A DNA stretch of 64,000 nt from Bacteroides sp. (GCA_014802265.1 JAAVCP010000022.1:1-64000); one strand, 5' to 3'. Counted from the first letter of the stretch, positions 18,266 to 26,877 are shown. Program-made: numbers and translations. Notes: generated by a model not told the origin, from the sequence alone.

Positions 18266-19219
18266 ATGGAAAAGAAAGTAGATGAGTTACTCAGAAAGAC
18301 CTTTATCAAGCTACGCTCAGACTATGGTTTCAAACGTGTGTTTGGTTCTCCGGAGCATGCAGATATATTAAAAAATTTTCTAAATGCCTTATTCGAGGGA
18401 AAGATGGTTGTCACTGACGTAACGTTCCAAGATAAGGAGGTTTTACCACCTGATAAAGATGGTAAGCGGATAGTGTATGATGCTTATTGCACAACAAGCA
18501 CCAACTATCATTTTGTCGTTGAGATGCAGCAGGAACCCTCTGATCTTTTTGGTAAGCGAATGGTGTTCTATATATCATCATGTATTTTCCGACAGGGTGA
18601 AATTGGAGGGTCGTATAAGTTTAATCCGGTGTATCTGATAGTTATTACCGATTTTAATATGCGTCCCTTTGAGCATCGTCTTGTCAATGAGGTTGTGCTG
18701 ATGGAGAGGAATACACACATACCCTTTACGGAAGACTTCAAGATATTCTTTTTGTCGTTAAACCAAGTAAGCGATAAATGGAATGAGTGTGATACCGAAC
18801 TTAAAAGGCAATTATTTCTGATAAAAAATATGGAGAATCTAAATAAAGAATCAGCCCCGTATTTAGAAGGTGGTTATACAGAGATGTTCAGGGCTTCGGA
18901 GATTGCTTCAATGAATGAAGAGGATATTGTAGCGTATAGGAACTCAATCATGATGGAGATGGAGCGCCAATCTGCCCTTGCATTTGCCAAAGAAGAAGGC
19001 TGGGAAGAAGGACTGCAAAATGGTATGAAAGAAGGGATGAAGCAGGGGATGGAGAAAGGGATGAAGCAGGGGATGGAGAAAGGGATGGAGAAAGGGATGG
19101 AGAAAGGGATGGAGAAAGGGAAAGAGGAAGTAGCCAGGGCAATGAAGAGAAATGGAATATCCTTGGGTGACATAATGCTATATACCGGTTTATCGGAGGA
19201 ACAGATTTCAACTCTGTGA
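18266..19219 (+). CDS. Rpn-family PD-(D/E)XK nuclease / transposase-like protein
   Basis: A 317-aa member of the Rpn/PD-(D/E)XK_2 family (recombination-promoting nucleases, often annotated as transposases). The core is FIKLRSDYGFKRVFG, then IVYDAYCTTSTNYHFVVEMQQ, where the Asp and the ExQ form the expected active-site pattern, and KRMVFYISSCIF. Before the C-terminal segment lies a run of GMEKGMKQ-type four-residue repeats (about residues 253-285) from 12-bp DNA repeats, a typical and copy-number-variable feature of this family. It is divergent from the DUF262 pair. Such genes are scattered and multi-copy in Bacteroidales; a defence role beside DUF262 is possible but unproven. Confidence 0.9.
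   Translation: MEKKVDELLRKTFIKLRSDYGFKRVFGSPEHADILKNFLNALFEGKMVVTDVTFQDKEVLPPDKDGKRIVYDAYCTTSTNYHFVVEMQQEPSDLFGKRMVFYISSCIFRQGEIGGSYKFNPVYLIVITDFNMRPFEHRLVNEVVLMERNTHIPFTEDFKIFFLSLNQVSDKWNECDTELKRQLFLIKNMENLNKESAPYLEGGYTEMFRASEIASMNEEDIVAYRNSIMMEMERQSALAFAKEEGWEEGLQNGMKEGMKQGMEKGMKQGMEKGMEKGMEKGMEKGKEEVARAMKRNGISLGDIMLYTGLSEEQISTL
19024..19122 (+). repeat. 12-bp coding tandem repeats in the Rpn-like gene
   Basis: Units of GGGATGGAGAAA and variants (GGGATGAAGCAG) repeat in phase with the codons, encoding GMEK/GMKQ. All are multiples of 3, so gain or loss changes protein length without breaking the frame. Confidence 0.85.
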
Positions 19220-19541
19220 TGTCCTGAACTGCTGCAAAGTTATTATGTGCTTTCACATGAAATTTTGCAGCAACTTATCTGGAAGGTGGAAGACTAAATA
19301 ATATCACATGAATATGGGTATCAGACACCGATTCTGACACCCATATTGTTAATATTGCGTATATTTTACCCTAAATATAGGTGAGTTATAAAGATTTACG
19401 TTTGAATTAGGTGTGGTGTATAATATCGTCATTTAGGTCTTATGGTGTGGATACGATAGACAAAAGGAGATTATTTATCTTTGCAGCGGGGAAGTATAGA
19501 GGCTGGGAAATAAAATGTTATTTTAATAAATCTAAGGGAAT
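19220..19541. other. Intergenic region between Rpn-like gene and pgeF
   Basis: Holds a hairpin terminator (19311-19347) and a TATCTTTG -7 box at 19476-19483 on the plus strand, 59 nt upstream of the pgeF ATG, with no convincing -33. No coding potential is seen. Confidence 0.5.
19311..19347 (+). terminator. Hairpin terminator after the Rpn-like gene
   Basis: Arms 19311-19325 and 19333-19347 pair over 15 bp with one G-U type mismatch and a 7-nt loop. Confidence 0.65.
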
Positions 19542-20228
19542 ATGAGTGAGGTTAAATATACGCAATTATTAGGGGGTGAAAAGATAAAAGGGGGGTGTCT
19601 CTATCCGGATGACGATTCAGTCACCATGCAAGATATATATCGTAAGTATGCCCTTATGCCGGTTCAGACTCACTCGCTGAATGTAGGTATTGCAGAGCAT
19701 TGTTATGACCGTTTCCCTGATACCGATGCCCTTGTGACGTTTAAGCGTAATTTACCGATAGGAGTAGTAACTGCTGATTGTGTGCCGATTCTGATCTATG
19801 TGCCTGACGTTGAGGGTGTAGCTGCCATACATGCCGGCTGGAAAGGTACATTGGGTGGGATCGTTGATAAGACTCTTGACATTTTCGAGCAACACGGTGC
19901 ATCTGCGTCAGAGATGATAGTGGCATTCGGACCCTCAATCAGCATGAAGATGTATGAGGTAGATGAAGCGCTTGCCGAAAAGTTCAGGGAAGCAGGTTTC
20001 AGCGATTATGTGTTATATCCGAATGGTATAGGAGCGAAACCTCACATTGATTTGCAGGGGGTAAATATAGAAAGGTTATTGCAGCGTGGAGTAAAGCGTG
20101 ACAACATAACTCCTAACATGGATTGCACCTACTCAACTGTCGATGCTGATGGTCAGCCTGTTTATCAGAGCCATCGCCGCAGCAATGGCGCACCGGGTCG
20201 TAACCTCACCATGATCTGTATTCGTTGA
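19542..20228 (+). CDS. pgeF: Peptidoglycan editing factor PgeF (laccase-domain / YfiH family)
   Basis: A 228-aa protein of the Cu-oxidase_4/YfiH family. VVTADCVPILIY (Cys) and AIHAGWKGTLGGI (His) carry the conserved metal-ligand residues, and the NGAPGRNLTMI end is typical. In E. coli the homologue removes wrongly incorporated serine-containing muropeptide precursors; other members were described as polyphenol oxidases or purine nucleoside phosphorylases, so biochemical annotation varies. It stands alone between a -7 box and a terminator. Confidence 0.9.
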   Translation: MSEVKYTQLLGGEKIKGGCLYPDDDSVTMQDIYRKYALMPVQTHSLNVGIAEHCYDRFPDTDALVTFKRNLPIGVVTADCVPILIYVPDVEGVAAIHAGWKGTLGGIVDKTLDIFEQHGASASEMIVAFGPSISMKMYEVDEALAEKFREAGFSDYVLYPNGIGAKPHIDLQGVNIERLLQRGVKRDNITPNMDCTYSTVDADGQPVYQSHRRSNGAPGRNLTMICIR

Positions 20229-20307
20229 CTATCCCAAAAGCCAAGTCTTTACTTCCAGATGTTTTTAAATGGAGTTAGATAGGCTTAACTTTTATTTTTA
20301 CACTATA

Positions 20308-20344
20308 AAAAGATGGAGATGTCAGAAGACGATCCCCATCTTTT
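20308..20344. terminator. Bidirectional terminator between pgeF and a secreted-protein gene
   Basis: AAAAGATGG (20308-20316) and CCATCTTTT (20336-20344) form a 9-bp stem flanked by A and T tracts, between convergent genes. Confidence 0.65.
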
Positions 20345-20366
20345 CTAATTATATTTGTCTATATGT

Positions 20367-21137
20367 TTACATGATTACTTTAGATGTTTGGGTTGCTCCA
20401 TTTCCCAGACGTTCAATTTTTATGTAAAGACCATTGGAAGGATTAATAACCCTCTTTCCCTGTATATCATAATATTCAGTGGAATTAATTTTACTACTCT
20501 CAATGGATTCCACACCCACAGATGTTGAAGGTAACTCAATTTTAAAATTGCCTGACTGATTTACGCCAAAAATGTCCCCATACGGTGTATATTCACCATA
20601 CCAACCATTTATAGTTGGGAACTCATAACCTTCCAATTTATATGAGGCGCCATACGTAATAACTCCGTCATCGAAGCTGCCGAAGGCGTTAGGGAAGCTT
20701 GCCAGCATATCTTCTATAGTATAGAACTCCCCAAAGTAATTGATATCTGATTCCACCGTTAACATTCCTTTTCCCTTAAGAGAAAGACCGGTCTCAAATA
20801 TACTTATATACGCCTTACCGGATTCTTCAAGAGTATAGACTTCCATATAGTAATTTTTTGAATCATCATAAGTCACATTACATGAGTAGGGATTACTCCA
20901 GTTCTTATAAGGATTGACAAGACGGTAAATTGAGGGATTTTCAATGTTCTGTTGTATTGTGACTTCCAATACGGGATATACCTTTTCTTCATTTTCCGCT
21001 GCAAAGACATCGGTAAATGCGTCGGTGTATTTAGCATAACCTTCAAGTGTGACCCATTCGGAATCGCCAGTATTTTCTCCTGCCATTGCCGTCAACGCCA
21101 TGGAGCAACCCAAAGCGATAAAATAAAGTTTCTTCAT
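20367..21137 (-). CDS. Secreted protein with Por-secretion-like C-terminal tail
   Basis: A 256-aa protein with a signal peptide (MKKLYFIALGCSMALTAMA). The middle is strand-rich and acidic, with no domain I recognise. The C-terminus, TEYYDIQGKRVINPSNGLYI followed by a KV-type ending, is the short sorting-like tail shared by several secreted proteins here (58810, 27056, 60715 genes). In T9SS-bearing Bacteroidota such tails direct export and surface anchoring; no T9SS machinery lies in this window. It lies 81 nt after the 829-aa secreted protein but a strong hairpin separates them. Confidence 0.8.
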   Translation of the reverse strand: MKKLYFIALGCSMALTAMAGENTGDSEWVTLEGYAKYTDAFTDVFAAENEEKVYPVLEVTIQQNIENPSIYRLVNPYKNWSNPYSCNVTYDDSKNYYMEVYTLEESGKAYISIFETGLSLKGKGMLTVESDINYFGEFYTIEDMLASFPNAFGSFDDGVITYGASYKLEGYEFPTINGWYGEYTPYGDIFGVNQSGNFKIELPSTSVGVESIESSKINSTEYYDIQGKRVINPSNGLYIKIERLGNGATQTSKVIM

Positions 21138-21167
21138 AGTTGTTGAGTTTATAGTGAAATTATTAGT

Positions 21168-21205
21168 TGTGGGTGTATCAATATTTCAACACTGATACAC
21201 CCACA
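21168..21205 (-). terminator. Hairpin terminator of the 829-aa secreted-protein gene
   Basis: A perfect 13-bp inverted repeat (21168-21180 and 21193-21205) between two same-strand genes, implying separate transcription of the 256-aa protein. Confidence 0.7.
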
Positions 21206-21218
21206 GTGTCTCATTTAA

Positions 21219-23708
21219 TTACCTTGCCATCATTTTCTTTGTAGTGCCATCAGACATTTTGATGATTACAAAGCCTTTATAGTTTTTATCTACTGAAAGT
21301 CCGTTCATATCATAACGTCCAATTTCATAGATATTTAAATCATCATTCATGTTTATCCCGGCTCCGTTTGACAGATCAACTCTCATTACATCGTTACCAA
21401 ATGAGTAAACGGTTTTTGATTCAAGATCAAAGCGGGCTTTAACAGAATATTCATACATTTCGTTTTCGTCAAGGTTATCGAAGTCTACATGGCCTATGCC
21501 GGCAGGAACACTCTTTTCAGAATCAAAAGTGCGTATAATATCACCCTTGCTCTTGTTTTGTGATATTTCAAGATGATTAAGTGCATAAGGCATAAAGTTA
21601 TAAGAATAGAATCTTAATCTTTCACCATCGCTTACAGCAGGAGCCTCAAACCTTATCTCGAGCAGATTACCATTGAAGGGGATCGTGGTGTATATCCCGG
21701 CTTTTTCAAATTCTATGTAAAGCATATCCCCTTGGTAGCCGTATGCTTCAAGGTATATTTCATATACTTCTTTCTCTGGATCGATTGATAAGGGGGGAGT
21801 AATTAACTTAGTGTCAGTAAACCAATCTCCACCGATAAATGTATCACCAAGATAGTTGTTCATGCCAGTCCAGCCGTGCATATCGGTATAGTCGTCAAGA
21901 TTTCCCAATTCGACATTGTCCAATGGTATCATACTGTCAAACCGGCTACCACCATTACAGTTAGAGAAGGTTTCTTTTAATATACAATAGTTATCTTCAT
22001 CTGAATCTAAGATGGTCAGTTTATAGTTAGAGACAACGTAAGTCTGTGCTTTAGCAACTTCTTCCCAATTAGCTGTGTAGCCTTTGGAATTTATATCAGT
22101 TGCGGGTAAAATGACCGGAGTTGCCACACCGAATGCATGATGTTTTTCAGTTCCTGCAAATTCCGAGACGTTATGACTTCTTACACGATAGAAATATTCA
22201 CCCTCAGGATCAAGATTCTTAAAGGTGTATGAACAAGGTGCATAAGGATTGCCTGTGAAATAATAACGGTTATAGTCTGCATCATCATTCTCAGTGTCAC
22301 GTATTGCTCCATTTTCTTCTCCAATTACCCTGACAAGTTTATATGGTTTCTGTAGATGTAAATTGACGTTATCTATCACCAAATGATTATCACTCAAGAC
22401 GCCGTATTCATAAATTCTTAAAGCTGTGTACCTATCACTAAATGATTCTCCGGAAAGGGTAAAGTCATAGTAGGTACCTCCGACAGTCAATGCGCCATCA
22501 CAATATAGATCAGCATCTTGAATAGGTTCCCAACCATTTTCCGTCAAACCGTCAATGAAGAGCATTCCATATATACCATATCCGTTTATTGCCGTCTCAT
22601 CATTGATTTCAAACATAGCGCTATATGATAATGAGGCTATTTTCTCTGAGAATACCGGTGTTTCAAAGGCACTTTCCACACCATTGTTGTTAAATCTCAG
22701 TGCATTCGTACCCTCAGTACCCACATCGTTAGAAATTTCACTATCATTATAGTTCCAATCATTAGGGACAGGATTGGTATCGAAATCGATTGAATGAACA
22801 GTGGAGTCACCAGTATATTCCATTTTCCAGAGATCGATATAATAATCATATGAATGGCGTACCGGCGACCAATTAATTGTAAAGCCATCATTATAGAACT
22901 CTGTAACGGGATCAACTACCGGGGCAGCCAGAAAAGTACCCGCATCAGTTATTTTTACCCAGTCTATCTCTATTGCAAATGGACAACGCAATTCGATGAA
23001 TCCATCACTGTTGGCACTTTCATTTCGAAATTTAAAGGTAATTTCGTTCCAACCTTCACTTTCATAAAATATTTTTGAATCTATGGCAAATATTTCTATA
23101 TCGGTGATTGCATCGTTATTGACATCATATCCTCCAATACCGGCACGACACGATAGCTGAGTGCCGAAGGTAGTGACATATCCCCAATCATTGTCAGCAC
23201 CATAGAAGGGTGTAGAAAAACGACAACGTACCGTTACAGTTATGTCACCGGCATAATCACCTAATGGTGTACGCAATACCGCAGGTTCAGAGGGATTATT
23301 ACATTGCATGATAACTGTGCCGCCTTCACCTGCAAATATACAATCACCTTCCCATGTGCCGGAATTGGGAGTATAGTCGGGGTCAATATAACGACCCGGT
23401 TCAACGTAGTGGCTCGCGATACAGTCAATGTAGCGTTCCCCCAAATTACCGATAGTTTCTGTGGCACCATCGGGTACTTCGTTAAAGTCTTCAAATAATA
23501 TCTCGGACTCATTCTCTACGGAAGCCTTATATTTTACTTTGAGGGGCTGTGGAGTAATATTGGTGTTTGAGACGATAGTTTTCTCATTACCTCTTACAGT
23601 ACGGTGAAGTTGGCTTCCTTCAGATGGAAGGATTCGTTTCGGAGCAGCAGGTAGCATTATTGAGCCACATAGCAGCGACACACTTAAGAAGGTAAAAAAT
23701 CTTTTCAT
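21219..23708 (-). CDS. Large secreted multidomain protein with fibronectin-III-like modules
   Basis: An 829-aa protein with a signal peptide (MKRFFTFLSVSLLCGSIMLPA). It has two modules starting YNDGFTINWSPV and INSKGYTANWEEV, typical of FN3-like domains, each with jelly-roll-like (choice-of-anchor) segments nearby, and a C-terminal sorting-like tail (YEIGRYDMNGLSVDKNYKGF then KKMMAR). It is probably a surface or extracellular adhesin-like or binding protein; no catalytic motif is visible. It is preceded by the promoter and AGACA array at 23796-23907 and then by the gene of a membrane-anchored AraC-type regulator on the same strand, so it is the likely target of that regulator. Confidence 0.82.
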   Translation of the reverse strand: MKRFFTFLSVSLLCGSIMLPAAPKRILPSEGSQLHRTVRGNEKTIVSNTNITPQPLKVKYKASVENESEILFEDFNEVPDGATETIGNLGERYIDCIASHYVEPGRYIDPDYTPNSGTWEGDCIFAGEGGTVIMQCNNPSEPAVLRTPLGDYAGDITVTVRCRFSTPFYGADNDWGYVTTFGTQLSCRAGIGGYDVNNDAITDIEIFAIDSKIFYESEGWNEITFKFRNESANSDGFIELRCPFAIEIDWVKITDAGTFLAAPVVDPVTEFYNDGFTINWSPVRHSYDYYIDLWKMEYTGDSTVHSIDFDTNPVPNDWNYNDSEISNDVGTEGTNALRFNNNGVESAFETPVFSEKIASLSYSAMFEINDETAINGYGIYGMLFIDGLTENGWEPIQDADLYCDGALTVGGTYYDFTLSGESFSDRYTALRIYEYGVLSDNHLVIDNVNLHLQKPYKLVRVIGEENGAIRDTENDDADYNRYYFTGNPYAPCSYTFKNLDPEGEYFYRVRSHNVSEFAGTEKHHAFGVATPVILPATDINSKGYTANWEEVAKAQTYVVSNYKLTILDSDEDNYCILKETFSNCNGGSRFDSMIPLDNVELGNLDDYTDMHGWTGMNNYLGDTFIGGDWFTDTKLITPPLSIDPEKEVYEIYLEAYGYQGDMLYIEFEKAGIYTTIPFNGNLLEIRFEAPAVSDGERLRFYSYNFMPYALNHLEISQNKSKGDIIRTFDSEKSVPAGIGHVDFDNLDENEMYEYSVKARFDLESKTVYSFGNDVMRVDLSNGAGINMNDDLNIYEIGRYDMNGLSVDKNYKGFVIIKMSDGTTKKMMAR

Positions 23709-23795
23709 GTCGGTGTTTTTTTATTTGTTATTTAATTTAATGTTGCCGTATGCGTACTCGTAATTTTCAAAGTCCGCACGACAAAATGTCTGTTG

Positions 23796-23827
23796 CAAAA
23801 TTAGGTTCAAAAGCCATTTTATCCAAC
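23796..23827 (-). promoter_or_regulatory. Promoter of the 829-aa secreted-protein gene
   Basis: On the minus strand GTTG (23824-23827), a 20-nt spacer and TAATTTTG (23796-23803), 88 nt upstream of the ATG. The boxes and spacing are identical to those of the Crp/Fnr promoter at 33463-33494. Confidence 0.7.
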
Positions 23828-23844
23828 AAAATGGCAATGTTATT

Positions 23845-23907
23845 TGTCTTAAACCATCTGATCAGACAAAATATACCAATTTGAGACGTCTGCACAAAGA
23901 TCAGACA
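23845..23907 (-). promoter_or_regulatory. Phased AGACA element array (locus 1), candidate activator sites
   Basis: Plus-strand TGTCT at 23845, then AGACA at 23864, AGAC at 23884 and AGACA at 23903: spacings 19, 20 and 19 bp. The array begins 21 bp beyond the start of the -33 box. The same order and spacing occur at 33512-33595. Two helical turns per unit on one DNA face suits an AraC-type activator; the paralogous regulator gene next to each array is the candidate binder. Other TGTCT copies lie at 23787 and 23946. The rest of 23709-24167 shows no coding potential. Confidence 0.55.
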
Positions 23908-24167
23908 TTCTGTAAATAATTGAATTACAGATATATAAATTGAGTTGTCTTTTAGAATAACAAATCTAAGGTTATTATATTTTTATTCCTTATGAGATGT
24001 GATTTTGCATATAAAATCAGGTATAATAACTCCTCTCATGCTTTACTTCATATAATTAGGATATGTGTTTTTTCCACCATATAACCTAAATAAATGATAA
24101 TTGGAAATAATCCGTAAAGATCACTTGAAGTGGATAGCTTTCCGGTCAGGACTACTTGTAGAAATGT

Positions 24168-25997
24168 TTATTGCGCTTTATCTTCCGAATTTTTAAGTTG
24201 CTTTAAGAATTCGGAAGTGGTGAGTCCTGTAACGCTCTTGAATACCCGCATAAAATGAGTGCGTGATTTATACCCCACCTCATAAGCGATCACTTCAATA
24301 GTGGGTCTTTGAGACGGGTCACTGTAGGTCATCATCATTTTCTCACACGCTTTATTAATGCGAAGTTCACCAAGGAGAGTATTGAAGTTTTTTCCGCCGA
24401 TAGTATTGATTGCCTTTGATGCCAACTTGAAGTTTATACCTAATGCGTCGGCAAGCAAGTCCATTGAGAATGTGGGTTGAAAAATATCATCATTATTGGT
24501 CATATAGGCTATAATCTGATCATATAATTTAGTCAGATCTTCATTATTAAAGTCTTCTTCACGTGTACGTTCCCCCATCGGTTGTGCCATGTCGGCGTCA
24601 TTTCCTGCAACTTTCTCATATCTTTTCTGCGCCTCCATAAGTTCCAAATTTTTACGGAACAAACTTTCACTATTCTTCTTAAGTTTTCTATTCTTTAATA
24701 GAATGTAGACAATAAGACCACAGATGACAAGCACCAGAATACTTATACACACAGTACTATACATCCAACGTTGTATTTCCGACCGAGAATCGGAGAGTTG
24801 CTCGTTGTAATCCTTTGCTTGTAATGCCAGCTCCATGTCGCGAATGACACTATACGACTGCAGATTATGAAGGGAATCCCTCACTCTGAGACCTTCATTC
24901 CTATAATGCTCAGCAAGCACTGGATTCCCGGTGGCAGTATGGAAATTAGTGCGCAGCTGATAAAGGAGGTCATACATATCTTCCAACTTTTCTTCCCTAA
25001 TTATCTTTTCTGCGTTAGTGAAATACTCCGCTGCTTTGTCATAATCCTTTTTTGCAAACGCTATCTTTCCAGCAATGATACGGTTATATACCGGACATCT
25101 CCTGTCGTCAACGTGAATATCATATTTATTTGATGCACTGTCTACCAGAAAGAGGGCCTTGTCATAATTCTTTTTTAAATAATTCTCTCCTGCCTCAGCC
25201 ATAATGTTCACATAATCGCACATTGATTGAAGGGAATTATTTGGAATTTTTATACTCCTTACCTCGATAAGCTCATTACTTATCGAGGTAAGTGTATCAG
25301 ATGTCCAAACAAAATGTAGTAAATCTGTAAACGAAAGAGGCACTGCAATGGAATTATTATTTCTTTTTGCAATATCAAAGGCGTTGCGATAGTAGTACAT
25401 TGCACGGGGATAATCCTTATATATGGCAAATATTTTAGCCAGATTGGTATTTATTGCTGCTATTGTATTAATCAATTTTGTAGGCTCTGGTGAGTTGCCC
25501 GTAGCAAGTATTTGATTTGCAATTTCTAAACCCTTTATTAAATAGGGATATGCCTCTAAAGGATTGTTCCTTTCAAAAATAAGGTAATAGCCTATATTTC
25601 CATAAGCTACTGCACAATATAGTTTATCTTTAATAGATAACTTATCATTATATTTAGAGACTATAACGCGATGAAGCATCATACCCTTTTCTATGTCAAT
25701 TCGTTTAATATAATACGGATATGCTTTGTCAATAATTTCTTTCATGGAAAGCCCTTCGCTAATCTTCTCCATAGCCTGATATTCTCTATATATACTATCA
25801 CCGTTTTCTCCGTTACCAAGCAGAATGGAAAGATCCTTGTTGTCGGTCATAAATTCAGCATTAGCACCTAAAATTGGGGCACCGATGATAGAAGCTTTAA
25901 CTGTTAAGCAAGATACCGATGTGACTACTGACAGGATGAAAAAAGAAATTATGTGTATTATTGAGGGTAGGGATCTAAGAAAGTTAATAACTATCAT
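24168..25997 (-). CDS. Membrane-anchored TPR/AraC-type hybrid regulator, copy 1
   Basis: A 609-aa one-component regulator. It has a signal or anchor segment (residues 1-30), TPR-like helices from about 85 to 390 expected in the periplasm, one membrane helix (about 412-434), a charged linker, and a C-terminal AraC-type helix-turn-helix (about 505-600, with RINKACEKMMM and YEVGYKSRTHFMRVFKSVTGLTTSEF). It should sense something in the envelope and bind DNA in the cytoplasm. It is paralogous to 33643-35532 throughout its length. Downstream on the same strand is an AGACA array and a secreted-protein gene; divergently upstream is a decayed NTPase remnant. Confidence 0.9.
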   Translation of the reverse strand: MIVINFLRSLPSIIHIISFFILSVVTSVSCLTVKASIIGAPILGANAEFMTDNKDLSILLGNGENGDSIYREYQAMEKISEGLSMKEIIDKAYPYYIKRIDIEKGMMLHRVIVSKYNDKLSIKDKLYCAVAYGNIGYYLIFERNNPLEAYPYLIKGLEIANQILATGNSPEPTKLINTIAAINTNLAKIFAIYKDYPRAMYYYRNAFDIAKRNNNSIAVPLSFTDLLHFVWTSDTLTSISNELIEVRSIKIPNNSLQSMCDYVNIMAEAGENYLKKNYDKALFLVDSASNKYDIHVDDRRCPVYNRIIAGKIAFAKKDYDKAAEYFTNAEKIIREEKLEDMYDLLYQLRTNFHTATGNPVLAEHYRNEGLRVRDSLHNLQSYSVIRDMELALQAKDYNEQLSDSRSEIQRWMYSTVCISILVLVICGLIVYILLKNRKLKKNSESLFRKNLELMEAQKRYEKVAGNDADMAQPMGERTREEDFNNEDLTKLYDQIIAYMTNNDDIFQPTFSMDLLADALGINFKLASKAINTIGGKNFNTLLGELRINKACEKMMMTYSDPSQRPTIEVIAYEVGYKSRTHFMRVFKSVTGLTTSEFLKQLKNSEDKAQ

Positions 25998-26089
25998 TGG
26001 TATGAAAAAGACAATGGGGATTAATGAAATGATGTTAACTCATCCCAAAAGAATATTATATTGAGAGAGCATTATCATAATAAATCATG

Positions 26090-26097
26090 CAAAATTA
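26090..26097 (-). promoter_or_regulatory. -7 box of hybrid regulator copy 1
   Basis: On the minus strand TAATTTTG, 93 nt upstream of the ATG. The box and surrounding sequence are conserved at 35617-35624 before copy 2. No -33 match is seen at 19-21 nt here. Confidence 0.5.
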
Positions 26098-26161
26098 ACA
26101 TTTTTAGACTAATTTTCCACTAAATCACCTCATTAATTTATGTTAATTAAGTATTTCTATC

Positions 26162-26363
26162 ATTTAGAATGCGATTAATACCCAGTGCTTGGTGGTAGTG
26201 GTTACGGTCTGATCCATGCACGCGAGACAGCCCGCGTAAGTAATCACCGCCATGGGCAATGACCTTTATGAGGCACATCATCTTACTTACGACTGTAACT
26301 ACGACACTGCCCCCGGGATATTCCTCCAAAACTATATACATAGTTCCGGGTCTCATTCTAAAT
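26162..26363. mobile_element. 202-bp MITE-like insertion with 10-bp terminal inverted repeats
   Basis: ATTTAGAATG (26162-26171) and CATTCTAAAT (26354-26363) bound a segment that is absent from the homologous regulator/NTPase intergenic region at 35660-35710. A 69-codon minus-strand reading frame (26147-26356) nearly fills it, but I do not recognise the product. It could be a MITE or a transposase-gene fragment. No target-site duplication was confirmed. Confidence 0.4.
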
Positions 26364-26389
26364 TATTCGGAGAATTAGAAGTTTTTCTG

Positions 26390-26440
26390 TATATTTGCAG
26401 TTGCGAAATATCTGTGTCAGAAATGGATGTGTCGCAACTG
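26390..26440 (+). promoter_or_regulatory. Promoter and inverted-repeat leader of the decayed NTPase copy
   Basis: TATATTTG (26390-26397) is followed by CAGTTGCGA (26398-26406) and TCGCAACTG (26432-26440), a perfect 9-bp inverted pair. The 17-mer TATATTTGCAGTTGCGA is identical at 35712-35728 before the intact copy. The segment between the arms matches the intact copy better when reverse-complemented. Confidence 0.55.
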
Positions 26441-26472
26441 AGGATTTTTATTAGCTATAAACTGATAGCGGA

Positions 26473-26877
26473 GGGGTAGCAAAATATGTAGAACTTTTTG
26501 TTGATAATCAGTTATTCAATTGTCGGGAGATGGTTGGTTTTATGGTACGTGACGGCTCTACTTCCCTATCCTCTCTGCCGTAGCCGGAGGACGCACCACA
26601 TGTAATGAAGTAGAGGATAAAGTTGGAAAAGAGATCAAGGGTATCTGTCAAAACTTGAAAATGACTATGAGCTGGTCGCCAAGCGTCAACCGGTTTATAT
26701 TCAAATTTGGTTATATACTTGAGATTGGGGCTTACAAAAAGCTCCGTGAAGTAATATTGCGCGATTACGAAACATTCTCAGGTATATGCTTGAGCGTTAT
26801 TTAGAGAAAAATTAGCCGAGGGTGAAAAATTCTCATTTATCCATACTTCCCGATGCTTCTCGATGGAAGATATGTAG
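26473..26877 (+). pseudogene. Decayed paralogue of the archaeal-type NTPase at 35798
   Basis: Nucleotide similarity to the intact gene runs from GVAKYVELFVDN to the identical ending CLSMEDM-stop. Relative to the intact gene it lacks about 600 nt encoding the start and the whole Walker A/B core (the leader joins directly to the DUF234 part). A second deletion follows MVRDGSTS, later pieces are out of frame, and the nuclease-like segment before the end is missing. Clearly non-functional. Its position, divergent from hybrid regulator copy 1, mirrors the intact pair. Confidence 0.88.

Noticed and set aside
19024..19122. CRISPR-like or minisatellite array
   Set aside because: Units are 12 bp with no spacers and lie in frame in a coding region.
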